Position numbers and translations under genes: made by a program
The notes under the pieces: generated by a model
Seen by the model: only the letters and a program-made list of their open reading frames with translations
The model's database searches: none
Told to the model about the DNA's origin: nothing
Source: CAZADS01 sp964483985
Lineage (GTDB): Bacteria; Pseudomonadota; Alphaproteobacteria; Thalassobaculales; Thalassobaculaceae
DNA: 30,177 bases
Reading direction: 5' to 3'
NCBI GenBank assembly: GCA_964483985.1
Contig: CAZADS010000013.1
Location: 1 to 30,177 of the forward strand
Part shown: positions 16,580 to 25,715 of the stretch, piece after piece
Numbering within the stretch: the stretch's first letter is position 1
How the letters are laid out: each line of letters starts with the position of its first letter

Positions 16580-18052
16580 TTAATCGAATGGGTCTAAGGG
16601 ATGAATAGGCCGTTGTATATTTTTATATCGTACTTCGCGAATATTTATACGCGCTGCGCCAGGGGTATCAGCGGTGAGTATAAGATCTGCAAATGAGCTA
16701 AAAGTTGCTCGGAAGTGCGAGGGAGATTTGACAAAAATAAGGCTCGCTTTTTGAAGGTCTAAACCGACCGATGTAAATTGACCAACATCCCATTCAAGAC
16801 CGGCGGTGGAACGCACTGCTATGCGTAAGGAACCAATTACAAGAACAGCTGTTAGGCCAAAATGAGTTTCAGCTCCTTCCAACCCTGCACCCATAGTAAA
16901 GACACCATCGGTGATAGCCCTAACGGTCACGTTGACTTTTAAGGATTTTCCGTCATCCACTGACAATGAGTGCCCTAGTCTTATGTTGATAGTGGCCCCA
17001 ACGCCCGCCTGTGCAGCTTTTAATGCTGCGGGTGCGTCCACCAATGTGAGGTATGTCAAGTCACTTATTTTGTCCACACCCATTTCAAGAAGGGTGCTGA
17101 GAACCGTCACGTTGTCTCCGGCCGCTCCTCCGCTGGTAGCGTCACCGCAATCTGCTATTACAGTTGTACCACCGTTGTTTAAACCTAAATGGATTGTTTC
17201 TTTGAGGCTAGTTATAGGCGGCAGGAGTTCGTCGCGTATCGCCCATGTAAGATCAGCTAATTTCTCTGCTGCCTTCTTCCCTGCATCTTCATCATCATCT
17301 GTACAAACAAGCGCAGCAAATCCCAAATCTTGAAAGTCCAACCAAGGTTGAACCATAAAGTATGATACAGCTAAAACTCTGGGTGCCTCTTCCATTGAGC
17401 GTGCTTCTGCTACTATTGAAGTCATTGGTCCCTCAGTAGTACGACTATTAACTGGACTTATAATCATTGGTCGTTTTGCAAGGGCCATAATTGGCTTCGT
17501 TTTGCCGCGTAGGTGGTTAATTAAAATAGTGGCAGTTTTGACACCGGTCTCAAACATATCCACATGGGGATAAGCAGCATAACCAACGAAAAAAACATTT
17601 GGTTGCAACATGCGTGGTGTTACGTGGGCGTGCAAATCTAAGGACACGCCAATAGGTATTGGGTTTGTTAGCTCTTGTCGAAGGCGTTCCAAAATTTTAC
17701 TTTCGCAATCATTTTCCCCTTCGGCGGCCATACTTCCATGCAACGCTAGAAGAACACCGTCTAAATGGCCGGCTATCTTTGTTTGGTGAATCAATTCATC
17801 TAGGAGACTATCGAAACACTGCCCAGTTAGCGGTCCCCCGCATGACCCGTGAGTGGCTAGCAGAGGCACAGGTTCTGCACCTGCCAATTCAAGGACAGAC
17901 AACATTCCTGTGAGTTCAATCTTTGCATCTCCTAGGTGTTCAAAAACGGAATTTCCTTTTCGTATATATTGCGACGCAAAGTGATCTCTTGTGGTTTTAG
18001 TAGGAGCAAATGAATTAGATTCCTGAATGATTTGAGCAAGCGCAATACGCAT
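16580..18052 (-). CDS. M81 family metallopeptidase (MlrC-like)
   Basis: 490 residues, full length for the family. Visible marks: QESNSFAPT near the N-terminus, LLALHGSM (H105), SLDLHAHVTPRM with D139, H141 and H143 as likely zinc ligands, AYPHVDMFETG, and DCGDATSGGAAGDN. Members include microcystinase MlrC, which hydrolyses linear microcystin peptides, but most are uncharacterised and found in amino-acid or peptide catabolic clusters. No signal peptide, so cytosolic. ATG is preceded by AAGGAGG. Lies 25 bp after the CmcJ-type oxygenase gene, so the two are probably cotranscribed. Confidence 0.88.
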   Translation of the reverse strand: MRIALAQIIQESNSFAPTKTTRDHFASQYIRKGNSVFEHLGDAKIELTGMLSVLELAGAEPVPLLATHGSCGGPLTGQCFDSLLDELIHQTKIAGHLDGVLLALHGSMAAEGENDCESKILERLRQELTNPIPIGVSLDLHAHVTPRMLQPNVFFVGYAAYPHVDMFETGVKTATILINHLRGKTKPIMALAKRPMIISPVNSRTTEGPMTSIVAEARSMEEAPRVLAVSYFMVQPWLDFQDLGFAALVCTDDDEDAGKKAAEKLADLTWAIRDELLPPITSLKETIHLGLNNGGTTVIADCGDATSGGAAGDNVTVLSTLLEMGVDKISDLTYLTLVDAPAALKAAQAGVGATINIRLGHSLSVDDGKSLKVNVTVRAITDGVFTMGAGLEGAETHFGLTAVLVIGSLRIAVRSTAGLEWDVGQFTSVGLDLQKASLIFVKSPSHFRATFSSFADLILTADTPGAARINIREVRYKNIQRPIHPLDPFD

Positions 18053-18077
18053 TAGGCCTCCTTTGGAAATTAAATTG

Positions 18078-18911
18078 TTAAAAAAACGCTAAGGCCCTCA
18101 TCTCTATACTTTCTCTCGGTTTTGCGTTTGACGGGCTATTGGGGTCGTTTATTGCCGAATGAGCTGTAAAACGAACGTTTACATCGGGGTCGCTGTCGTA
18201 AACTTTGAATATCAATGCTTCGGATCGCTGCATAAATGGAAAATAGTACCACCGGTGTGCTGCATTATATGCTATGTGATAGGTTTCGGCCGTTCGATCC
18301 CGATAACGACGTTGATTACGTATAAAGCCGATTTCAGGTATAGTTCTTCCATCGCAAAGAGCTAGCGGCTCAGATTCGATTTTAGGTCCGATTGAGCGCC
18401 AAGTTTGAATTATAGCAAACCGACGTTTCATGAGTTTATCTGCCGCTTCGGGGAAAAAATCTTTAACTCTTTGGGGAGCAGAAGTCTCGGTGTAATCATT
18501 ATGTACGTATCTTACTGGTGATCGAATCCAGCCGTCTTTGTGCTTGGTGTCGGTGGGCGTCCTGATAGTGTGATCAAACACATACACTTGTCTGGCGCCG
18601 CTCTGATCTAGAATTATTTGTTTTGTCTCTGGGTAGTAGACTCGTTTAATCTCTTCCTCGTTGTAGAAATCAATTACTTTTGTGCCACGTTGCACAAGAT
18701 TAAATCCATGACTGTCTAGGCTGAAAGGTTCCTTGGCGATGCGGCCGTTGTAGATAGTTGTCGCCTTTTGTTCGTATGGAAGTATATGCTCGTTGTGCGC
18801 TTCTTCGGGCCAATCGATATATCGGATCGATAATTTTCCGTCGCTAACGATGTAATTTAAATCACTGGTTATGTAATCAATTCCACTAGAGACATCGTCT
18901 ATATTCGACAT
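18078..18911 (-). CDS. CmcJ/NvfI-family oxidoreductase
   Basis: 277 residues. Characteristic strings of this family are present: PVRYVHNDYT (H137 and D139), a FAIIQTWRSI segment, PLALCDGRTIPE, AHRWYYFPFMQRSEALIFKVYDS (H219), TAHSAINDPN and PRESIEMRALAFF. The H-x-D...H set fits an Fe(II)/2-oxoglutarate oxygenase fold, as found for the fungal homologues NvfI and AsaB-like proteins; CmcJ acts with CmcI in cephamycin 7-alpha-methoxylation. The bacterial members mostly have no known substrate. ATG follows GGAGAG at short spacing. First gene of a minus-strand unit with the M81 peptidase, and divergent from the E1 alpha gene. Confidence 0.85.
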   Translation of the reverse strand: MSNIDDVSSGIDYITSDLNYIVSDGKLSIRYIDWPEEAHNEHILPYEQKATTIYNGRIAKEPFSLDSHGFNLVQRGTKVIDFYNEEEIKRVYYPETKQIILDQSGARQVYVFDHTIRTPTDTKHKDGWIRSPVRYVHNDYTETSAPQRVKDFFPEAADKLMKRRFAIIQTWRSIGPKIESEPLALCDGRTIPEIGFIRNQRRYRDRTAETYHIAYNAAHRWYYFPFMQRSEALIFKVYDSDPDVNVRFTAHSAINDPNSPSNAKPRESIEMRALAFF

Positions 18912-18951
18912 AAGACTCTCCGATTATTAGTGGGCGAAACGGGTTTCTGTT

Positions 18952-18980
18952 TTGGTGCGGGTCCAAAATCGTATTATAAC
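18952..18980 (+). promoter_or_regulatory. Possible promoter for the E1 alpha/beta genes
   Basis: TTGGTG (18952-18957), 17 bp, then TATAAC (18975-18980), a good -10 with a poor -35. If used, transcription would begin near 18987, downstream of the longest possible E1 alpha start (TTG 18952), which supports a start at 19054. Confidence 0.3.
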
Positions 18981-19053
18981 ATTTCATACGGACATGCCAC
19001 TTATTAATAACAGCGATGATTTTTCAATTTTCCTATTGGCCGAGAGAGAACAG

Positions 19054-20073
19054 ATGCATATGAGGGAAAAATATAACTCCGGAGATGAAAAAGAATTGTA
19101 TTATCAAATGCAATTACTGAGGCGGTTTGAAGAGGCTGCCTTCGATTTAGTAAGAGGCGGGGAAATTGCTAGCGCCGTTCATGAATACACGGGTCAAGAA
19201 GCGATTGCAGTTGGAATTTGTTCTGCGTTAGCGTCGGACGACATTATTACTAGTACGCATCGAGGTCACGGTCACATTTTGGCCAAAGGCGGTGACCCAG
19301 CTCGAATGATGGCCGAACTTTTAGGTAAGGAAACAGGATACAATAAAGGTAGGGGCGGGTCGATGCATATAGCGGACCTGGACTTGGGAATATATGGAGC
19401 CAATGGGATAGTTGGGGCTGGTGCTCCAATGGCTTGCGGAGCTGCTCATATGTTTCGCATACGGGGAGAGCGGCGGGTGGCAGTTCCATTCTTCGGTGAT
19501 GGCGCAGTTAATCAAGGGGTTTTATTAGAATCTCTAAACCTTTCCGTAATGCTTCAATTACCAATGATATTCGTATGTGAGAACAATGGTTATGCTGTAA
19601 CCACCCCGATACATGAGGTTTTAAGAGGAGATATTCATGCAAGAGCCACTGGATTTGGGCTAACTTCTGAAGTAGTAGATGGTATGGATGTACGCTCTGT
19701 TCGTGAGGCGGCTTTACTAGCAGTTGAACGCGCCCGAGGTGGAGGCGGTCCTTCTTTTCTGGAATGTTTTACTTGCCGTTATTCTGTTCATAATGTGTCG
19801 GCAAATTCCTCTCTCGTTGATGAGCGATCGGATGACGAATTAAAAGCCGATAGAGGCCGTGATGCTATTGAAAGGTTAGCAGACCAATTAATTTTCGAGG
19901 GAAGATGGACGTTGGAGGAAAGAAATAAATTGGACAGCAGGATTGAAGAGGAAATTCAAAGTGCAATCAGCTTTGCTCGAAATAGTCCAAAACCTCATCC
20001 CTCAACGGCTACGCATTTTATGTATTCTCGAAATTATCCAAACCTACCCGCGATGGGTGCGGAAAAACAATGA
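19054..20073 (+). CDS. Thiamine-diphosphate 2-oxoacid/acetoin dehydrogenase E1, alpha subunit
   Basis: 339 residues from the chosen ATG. The thiamine-diphosphate motif GDG...NN is complete: GDGAVNQG at 148-155 and NN at 177-178 (ENNGYAVTTP). Other landmarks are HEYTGQEAIAVG, STHRGHGHILAKGGD and RGGSMHIADLDLGIYGANGIVGAG, as in AcoA and PDH E1 alpha. The enzyme decarboxylates a 2-oxo acid or cleaves acetoin and passes the acyl group to a lipoyl protein. Earlier in-frame starts exist (TTG 18952, ATG 18994), but GAGAGAG lies just before 19054 and homology begins there. Stop overlaps the beta-subunit start by four bp (ATGA). No E2 or E3 gene is in the window. Confidence 0.88.
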   Translation: MHMREKYNSGDEKELYYQMQLLRRFEEAAFDLVRGGEIASAVHEYTGQEAIAVGICSALASDDIITSTHRGHGHILAKGGDPARMMAELLGKETGYNKGRGGSMHIADLDLGIYGANGIVGAGAPMACGAAHMFRIRGERRVAVPFFGDGAVNQGVLLESLNLSVMLQLPMIFVCENNGYAVTTPIHEVLRGDIHARATGFGLTSEVVDGMDVRSVREAALLAVERARGGGGPSFLECFTCRYSVHNVSANSSLVDERSDDELKADRGRDAIERLADQLIFEGRWTLEERNKLDSRIEEEIQSAISFARNSPKPHPSTATHFMYSRNYPNLPAMGAEKQ

Positions 20074-21047
20074 ATCGAAAACTGAATTATATCGAAGCAC
20101 TCCGTGAGGCTTTATTTCAGGCGATGGAAAGTGACTCATCTATTTTGATTATAGGCGAGAATATACGGGGGAATACTCGACCGGAAACAGCAGGCCTATT
20201 CGAACGATTTGGAGGTGATCGTGTAATTGACATGCCTATTTCTGAGGCCGCGTTCACTGGATTTGCCACAGGTGCCGCTTTGGCGGGGGGGCGGGTAATC
20301 GTTGAGTTTCAAGTGTCTTCACTAATATACCCAGCGTTTGACCAATTAGTTAATCAGGCAGCGAAATTACCTTTGATGCTCGGCGGCCAACGTTTCTTAC
20401 CAGTAACCTATTTAATAATGGGAGCTGGTGCAGCTGGTGGTAGGGCTGGTCAGCATTCCGACAATCCGTATCCATATCTATTGCATGCGGGTATAAAAAC
20501 CGTCTGTCCTACTACTCCTGCCGACGCTAAATCTCTTACATTAGGAGCGATTTTAGAAGATGACCCAGTCGCAATATTCGCACCCGTTGGAGTTTATTCA
20601 ACTGTAGGATTTGTTTCTGAAAGTCCTTTGCCCAGACCATTTGGGAAAGCAGAGGTAAGACGTGTTGGTCAAGATGTGACGGTAGTAGCTAGCGGCCAAT
20701 TAGCTTTAGAAGCTGTTGAGTTAGCCAAGAAACTTGCAAAAGAAGGTATCGATATTGAAGTTTGGGATCCCCTATCACTCCTTCCCTTGGATAAGGAGTC
20801 TTTAGGGCAATCAATTAAAAAGACTGGCAGGTTGATCGTCTTCGATGATTCTAACCGAACTTGCGGTTTTGCGGCAGAAATAGCTAGTTTTGCTGCGGAG
20901 CAGTTCTTCGATTTTTTAAAGGCACCGATCAAAAGAATTACGCGCGCAGACGTCACTGTTCCCTATAGTGATATTATTGAATTAGAAATTCTGCCAACGC
21001 AGAAAAAATTAGAAAAAGCAGTACAAACGTTAATGCAAAAAGCTTAG
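20070..21047 (+). CDS. Thiamine-diphosphate dehydrogenase E1, beta subunit (divergent)
   Basis: 325 residues, the usual length. Begins LNYIEALREALFQAMESD with the catalytic-site string IGENIRG (usually GEDVG), then FGGDRVIDMPISEAAFTGFATGAALAGGRVIVE, FDQLVNQAAK, GQHSDNPYPYLLHAGIKTVCPTTPADAKSL and the C-terminal transketolase domain (VTVVASGQLALEAVELAKKL...). ATGA overlap with the alpha gene implies coupled translation and a 2:2 complex. Several usually fixed positions differ from the AcoB/PdhB norm (IRGNTRPETAGL replacing the common GGV...T.GL, and HSDNPYPYLLHAG replacing HSQS.E.W..H.PG), suggesting a subgroup with a different 2-oxo acid. Confidence 0.87.
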   Translation: MNRKLNYIEALREALFQAMESDSSILIIGENIRGNTRPETAGLFERFGGDRVIDMPISEAAFTGFATGAALAGGRVIVEFQVSSLIYPAFDQLVNQAAKLPLMLGGQRFLPVTYLIMGAGAAGGRAGQHSDNPYPYLLHAGIKTVCPTTPADAKSLTLGAILEDDPVAIFAPVGVYSTVGFVSESPLPRPFGKAEVRRVGQDVTVVASGQLALEAVELAKKLAKEGIDIEVWDPLSLLPLDKESLGQSIKKTGRLIVFDDSNRTCGFAAEIASFAAEQFFDFLKAPIKRITRADVTVPYSDIIELEILPTQKKLEKAVQTLMQKA

Positions 21048-21197
21048 AGTCTTTGTCTAATTATCTGCTAATAATCTTTTTAATAAGCTCATCATACTTG
21101 GGTTTTCGTTTTCTGAACTATGTTGATTGTTTGATGATATGACGTTTTTTGTTTATTTCATCGATAATATAACAAGCAACTCATAAGTCCTAATATC

Positions 21198-22304
21198 ATG
21201 GCATTATCTTCAACAAAACGTGTTGTGCTCAAGTGGTTATCGCTACTTTCTGTAATAATTACTTTTGCTTTAGGAAGTTATGAACTGTTTCACTGGTTCA
21301 CGCACGTTTATGAGTTTGATGCTCGTATTCGCTCCGACCTCACTCGGATATCTAGTCGGGTCAATGGCACAATAGAAACCATCGCTGTTCGAGAGGGTGA
21401 CAAAGTAAAGATTGGTGATCTTTTGGTGATCATGAAAACTGGCGCTGTAACTCAGCGCATAGAGGCTATAAAGGCCGATCTTGCCGGTGCAATCGCAAAG
21501 CAAGCTAAATTGAGAGCAGAAAAGTACGCACTTGAAGTTGATTTAGGAGCTCGTATTGCGACTAAACGTGAGATTTTAAAAGCACTTAAGGTCGAACGGC
21601 AGGCCTTGGCTGATCGTCACATCTTGGCATTGAAAAAGTTAAAGCGAACACGCTATCTGGTTCAAAGGAACCTTGCTTCTCAAAACGTTTTGGACAGTGA
21701 TCAAGATAAAGTACTGGATTTATCGGGCAAGATTAAAGTTGCCGAGGCAAAGGTGAATGTTGCCGCCGCAGAGATCGGAGAAATTGACGCTAAAAGTACA
21801 GATATTAAAGTATTTGATAAAGATATAGAAATTCTAGCTATCGAGGCACTTCGGTTAAAAGCAAAACTGCGGGAACTAGAAGTTGATCTCGCGGAGCGCG
21901 TTATCAAAAGTCCGATAGACGGTGTGATAGATAGGGTCTTCAAAAACCCAGGGGAATATGTTGAGGATGCGGAAGAATTGATAATTCTTCATGATCCCAA
22001 AAATATTTGGATTGAGGCGAATATAGATGAGGACCAAATTAGACACTTGAAAGTTGGCCAACCCGTGAAAGTGGATCTGGATGCTTACCCGTTTGATACG
22101 TTTAAAGGGGAAGTGATAGGCATAGGGATGGTCACTGTGCAAGATCTATCGTTAGCAAAAAAGAGTGATGTAAATGTCAAGGCACGCAAAATAACCCAGC
22201 GAATCCCTGTTAAAATAAATTTATTAAATCCACCGGATTTAGCTGCCCCTGGTATGTTGGTCGAGGTAAATATACAAATTAGGGATAAGGCTAATCTACC
22301 ATGA
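21198..22304 (+). CDS. HlyD/EmrA-type periplasmic adaptor protein
   Basis: 368 residues. One N-terminal membrane segment (about 11-29), then a split barrel-sandwich (biotinyl-lipoyl-like) hybrid: RISSRVNGTIETIAVREGDKVKIGDLLVIM (first half, about 50-78) and IKSPIDGVIDRVFKNPGEYVEDAEELIIL (second half, about 235-265). A long K/E/L/A-rich coiled-coil hairpin lies between (about 85-230), and a beta-barrel follows (WIEANIDEDQIRHLKVGQPVKVDLDAYP). Links an inner-membrane transporter to the periplasm or an outer-membrane channel. The stop overlaps the MFS start (ATGA), so the two work as a pair. 150 bp after E1 beta; no outer-membrane TolC gene is nearby. Confidence 0.88.
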   Translation: MALSSTKRVVLKWLSLLSVIITFALGSYELFHWFTHVYEFDARIRSDLTRISSRVNGTIETIAVREGDKVKIGDLLVIMKTGAVTQRIEAIKADLAGAIAKQAKLRAEKYALEVDLGARIATKREILKALKVERQALADRHILALKKLKRTRYLVQRNLASQNVLDSDQDKVLDLSGKIKVAEAKVNVAAAEIGEIDAKSTDIKVFDKDIEILAIEALRLKAKLRELEVDLAERVIKSPIDGVIDRVFKNPGEYVEDAEELIILHDPKNIWIEANIDEDQIRHLKVGQPVKVDLDAYPFDTFKGEVIGIGMVTVQDLSLAKKSDVNVKARKITQRIPVKINLLNPPDLAAPGMLVEVNIQIRDKANLP

Positions 22305-23665
22305 ATCTTTCGCGTTTTGATTGGCGTGTGATTCTATTCCTGGCTACGTCCTCCATGCTTATCCAACAAGCATTTTCTTATGTCTGCCAGATTGTGCTTC
22401 CATTTCTTGCCGATCGCGTTGCCGAAGAATTTGGTATTTCGAGAGCATGGTTGGGCCTCTATTTATTTGTGCAAAACGTTGCATCGATTGCAGCTGCTAT
22501 GGGCTGTGGTGCACTAATCATTCGAATGGGGGCACTAAGGATTAGCCAATGGTGTTTAATTTTTATGGGTTCCAGTTTAATTGTTATAGCGACAGGGGTT
22601 CTTTGGTTATACCCGGTGGGTGCAATACTGTTGGGGGCGGCTTCGGTCTCTACTCCGGCAAGTTCACATATACTCGCTAAAGTTTGCCCACCGAAGCTGG
22701 CCCCGTTAGTTTTTTCGATCAAACAGACGGGTGTGCCGGTAGGTAGCTTAATAGCGGGACTTCTTATTCCAGCCCTACTGGGGCTAGGAATTTATAGTGG
22801 GACGTTAGGTCTAGCTATTCATTTAGACGCATTTGGAACATCTTTTGTTTGTGCCCTTATCGTTTATGGAATTGCAGTTTTACTAGAGCCTTTACGTGAT
22901 CATTTCGATTCCGATCGTAAGCCAGATGTGCAATTTTCTTTTTCGGGAGCAGCTCAAACGATGCGAGTTGTAATTTCTGATCCAAACCTTCGAGACCTAG
23001 CGCTTTGTGCTTTCTCTTTGGGCGGATTACAGGCAATTTTCGCGGGATTTTTCATTCTGTTTATGATTGATGGGATGAACTATAGCGAAATAGAAGCTGG
23101 GGCCGCATTTGCTGTTGCCAGTTTCACAGCTATTGGTGCCAGAATCCTCTGGGGATGGCTTGGTAGTGCCTTAGAGGCTCCTCGGTGGGTTATGAGCGGC
23201 ATCTGCTTCTTTGGCGGTGTAGGCGGGGTATTGACCGGACTGTATGATAGCAGTTGGAGTTACAACGCTATTATAGCCGTCGCCATTCTTTTTAATATTA
23301 CCTCACTGAGTTGGCATGGTATTCTTTTGGCCGAGACGGCTAGGTTATCCCCTCACGGTAACGTGGGAGGTATAACTGGCGGCGTTCTGGCTTTTACCTC
23401 GATAGCTATGATGATTTATCCGGCGATCTATGGAGGTATTTTGGCGGTGACTGATTCGTATGGTCTGGGGTTCACGTTAGCCTCGATACCTGCTTTCTTT
23501 TGCGCGTTTGTTTTTTATCGTCCAGCTCTCGAAGGTTCTTGGATAGGTGAAATTCTTAGAAGTATGGTTTGGTTGTTGGAGCCAAAGCTTATAGCATTTC
23601 TCCTGTTAGCATCAATAATCACGGCAGCGGGTGCTGCGGCGATAGTTTACAATAGTCTCGTTTGA
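22301..23665 (+). CDS. Major facilitator superfamily transporter
   Basis: 454 residues with about 12 hydrophobic segments plus a further one at the C-terminus (about 425-450, LIAFLLLASIITAAGAAAIVY). The motif SIKQTGVPVGSLIAGLLIP in segment 5 is typical of the CynX/YycB-like and related 12-helix MFS branch. The gene is translationally coupled to the HlyD-type adaptor, an arrangement known from EmrAB, but EmrB is a 14-helix DHA2 protein and this one does not look like it. Efflux of a product of the local pathway is inferred; direction and substrate are not visible. Confidence 0.85.
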   Translation: MNLSRFDWRVILFLATSSMLIQQAFSYVCQIVLPFLADRVAEEFGISRAWLGLYLFVQNVASIAAAMGCGALIIRMGALRISQWCLIFMGSSLIVIATGVLWLYPVGAILLGAASVSTPASSHILAKVCPPKLAPLVFSIKQTGVPVGSLIAGLLIPALLGLGIYSGTLGLAIHLDAFGTSFVCALIVYGIAVLLEPLRDHFDSDRKPDVQFSFSGAAQTMRVVISDPNLRDLALCAFSLGGLQAIFAGFFILFMIDGMNYSEIEAGAAFAVASFTAIGARILWGWLGSALEAPRWVMSGICFFGGVGGVLTGLYDSSWSYNAIIAVAILFNITSLSWHGILLAETARLSPHGNVGGITGGVLAFTSIAMMIYPAIYGGILAVTDSYGLGFTLASIPAFFCAFVFYRPALEGSWIGEILRSMVWLLEPKLIAFLLLASIITAAGAAAIVYNSLV

Positions 23666-23778
23666 GAGGAATTTGGTCATCGGATTTGATTCGCTATAGT
23701 GAGCTTTGGGTAACCTATATTTAATTAACATTGTATCCACGGGAACCTGAACTGCGAAGGCAAATATTATTGATATTT

Positions 23779-23785
23779 AGGAGGG
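23779..23785 (+). promoter_or_regulatory. Strong ribosome binding site before a TTG start
   Basis: AGGAGGG four nt before TTG 23790-23792 of the SDR gene. It decides for this rare start codon over a GTG four codons later. Confidence 0.6.
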
Positions 23786-23789
23786 TGTT

Positions 23790-24539
23790 TTGCGAAAAGG
23801 AGTGTTGATAGTGACGGGGGGAAGCCGCGGCATTGGCGCGGCCACCGCAATTCGGGCGGCACAGGATGGCTGGGACGTAGCTGTAAATTACGCAAATGAC
23901 ATTGGAGCCGCGAAAAATGTGTCTGAAAAAGTGAGGCAAACTGGTTCAAAATCTTTAATAATTCAGGCTGATATGCGGCATGAGGCAGATATTTTCAAAA
24001 TGTTTGAAACTGCGGAAGATGAGCTTGGGCCAATCAAAGGTCTGGTTACTAGCGCCGGGACGACCGGACGAACGGCGCGTGTTGAAGAGATGACGGTTGA
24101 AGCTATTAGAGGTGTTATCGATCTAAATGTCATTGGCCTCATGGTATGTTGCCGAGAAGCTGTTAAGCGGATGTCAACCAAGTCCGGTGGATCTGGGGGT
24201 CGAATTGTGAATTTAGGCTCTGCCGCCTCTCGTTTAGGAGGCCCAAACGAATTTGTCCATTATGCCGCGTCAAAAGGTGCGGTGGATTCCTTCACTATCG
24301 GTTTATCACGTGAAGTCGCACAGGAAGGAATTTTGGTTAACGCTGTTTCACCAGGTATGATTGATACTGAGATTCATGCAGCTGCTGGGCTACCTGATCG
24401 GGCGGTTCAGGCTGTTCCTGGTATCCCAATGCGTAGAGTCGGGGAGCCAGAAGAAGTAGCGGAAGCTATTGTGTGGTTATTGGGCGATGGTGCCAGTTAT
24501 TGTTCCGGTACTACAATTCAGGTTACTGGTGGGCGATAG
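23790..24539 (+). CDS. Short-chain dehydrogenase/reductase (classical SDR)
   Basis: 249 residues. The nucleotide-binding glycine motif TGGSRGIG is at 9-16, the NAG-equivalent is SAGTTG, and the catalytic set is S144, Y158 and K162 (YAASK). The ending YCSGTTIQVTGGR is typical of the FabG-like group. The arginine in TGGSRG and the following residues favour NADP(H), by family analogy. Substrate unknown; the family covers 3-oxoacyl-ACP reductases, glucose dehydrogenases and many others. Start is TTG behind a strong AGGAGGG site. Only 15 bp separate it from zapE, so the two are probably cotranscribed. Confidence 0.9.
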   Translation: MRKGVLIVTGGSRGIGAATAIRAAQDGWDVAVNYANDIGAAKNVSEKVRQTGSKSLIIQADMRHEADIFKMFETAEDELGPIKGLVTSAGTTGRTARVEEMTVEAIRGVIDLNVIGLMVCCREAVKRMSTKSGGSGGRIVNLGSAASRLGGPNEFVHYAASKGAVDSFTIGLSREVAQEGILVNAVSPGMIDTEIHAAAGLPDRAVQAVPGIPMRRVGEPEEVAEAIVWLLGDGASYCSGTTIQVTGGR

Positions 24540-24554
24540 GAAAGTTAATTAATA

Positions 24555-25715
24555 ATGACGTTTAAATCTGGTCCAGAAAGCAGTTATAAAAGACTGATTT
24601 CTGACGGCCAAATCGTTTTGGATAAGGCACAAGAAGACGCTATGTTTCGGCTGCAAGAAATTTTTGAAAATCTTGACGGCTATCGTCTTAAGATACCAGC
24701 CCAAAATTGGTGGGATCGGTTTCGATTTCTAAAGAAAATGGATATGCAAACTCCCCGGGGGTTGTATATTTTTGGTGGCGTTGGACGCGGAAAATCTATG
24801 CTTATGGATTTGTTTTTTGATGAGGTTGATATCGAACGTAAACGCCGAATTCATTTTCATGAGTTTATGCAAGAAGCCCACGAATTAATTCATGAGTGGA
24901 GGCAAGGTAATAAAAATTCCAAAATGTTAGAACCGATAGGGCCTACAGCCGCTCGTCTAGCAGAGAAAAATTGGCTCCTTTGTTTTGACGAGTTTGAGGT
25001 TAGAGATATCGCCGATGCAATGATCTTATCAAGATTATTTGGAGCTATGTTCGACCTCGGTGTAGTAGTAATAGCCACATCAAATAGACATCCAGATGAT
25101 CTGTATAAGTATGGTTTGCAAAGAGACCTGTTTTTACCTTTTATATCGATCATAAAAGAACGCCTTGAGATATTCCATTTGACAGACGGGATTGATTATC
25201 GTTTAGACAGATTGAAGGAGATGGCAGCTTACCTCGAACCATGTAATTCTGGAACCACCTCTTCTTTAGAACGTATTTTCGATGAATTGACGGATGGTAG
25301 ATTAGGAAAACCCGAGAAAATCGAATTTAAGGGGCGCAGGATATTTGTACCAAGAGCGGATGGTTTAATAGCCTTTTTTGGTTTTTCAGACCTTTGTGAG
25401 AAACCATTGGGTGCTGGTGATTTTCTGGCCATTGCTAATCGATATCGATCTGTAATCATCTCAGATGTTCCAATTATGACTGATACCAGTCGAGATGCTA
25501 TTCGAAGATTCATTATAATGATCGATTGCTTTTACGATAATCGAATCCACTTAATAGTATCAGCGGCTGCAGCCCCAATGAAACTTTATTCAGGTGAGGA
25601 TTGGCGATTTGAGTTTGGTAGGACGATTTCTCGTCTAATGGAAATGCAATCTATAGAATATATAGAAAGAGCCAGACGGGAGGGAAGCTTGGACGTCGAA
25701 TCTTCTGAAAAGTGA
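24555..25715 (+). CDS. zapE: Cell division protein ZapE (AFG1-like ATPase)
   Basis: 386 residues. Walker A GGVGRGKS at 74-81 and Walker B LLCFDEFEVRD (D145, E146) define an AFG1/ZapE P-loop ATPase; RRIHFHEFM, ATSNRHPDDLYKYGLQRDLFLPFI and DRLIVFF-like ARADGLIAFFGFSDLCEKPLGAGDF are family-typical. In E. coli ZapE binds the division machinery at late constriction and affects Z-ring stability. Location just upstream of mdh-sucCD is common in alphaproteobacteria. The length is normal and no residues of the ATPase core are missing. Confidence 0.93.
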   Translation: MTFKSGPESSYKRLISDGQIVLDKAQEDAMFRLQEIFENLDGYRLKIPAQNWWDRFRFLKKMDMQTPRGLYIFGGVGRGKSMLMDLFFDEVDIERKRRIHFHEFMQEAHELIHEWRQGNKNSKMLEPIGPTAARLAEKNWLLCFDEFEVRDIADAMILSRLFGAMFDLGVVVIATSNRHPDDLYKYGLQRDLFLPFISIIKERLEIFHLTDGIDYRLDRLKEMAAYLEPCNSGTTSSLERIFDELTDGRLGKPEKIEFKGRRIFVPRADGLIAFFGFSDLCEKPLGAGDFLAIANRYRSVIISDVPIMTDTSRDAIRRFIIMIDCFYDNRIHLIVSAAAAPMKLYSGEDWRFEFGRTISRLMEMQSIEYIERARREGSLDVESSEK

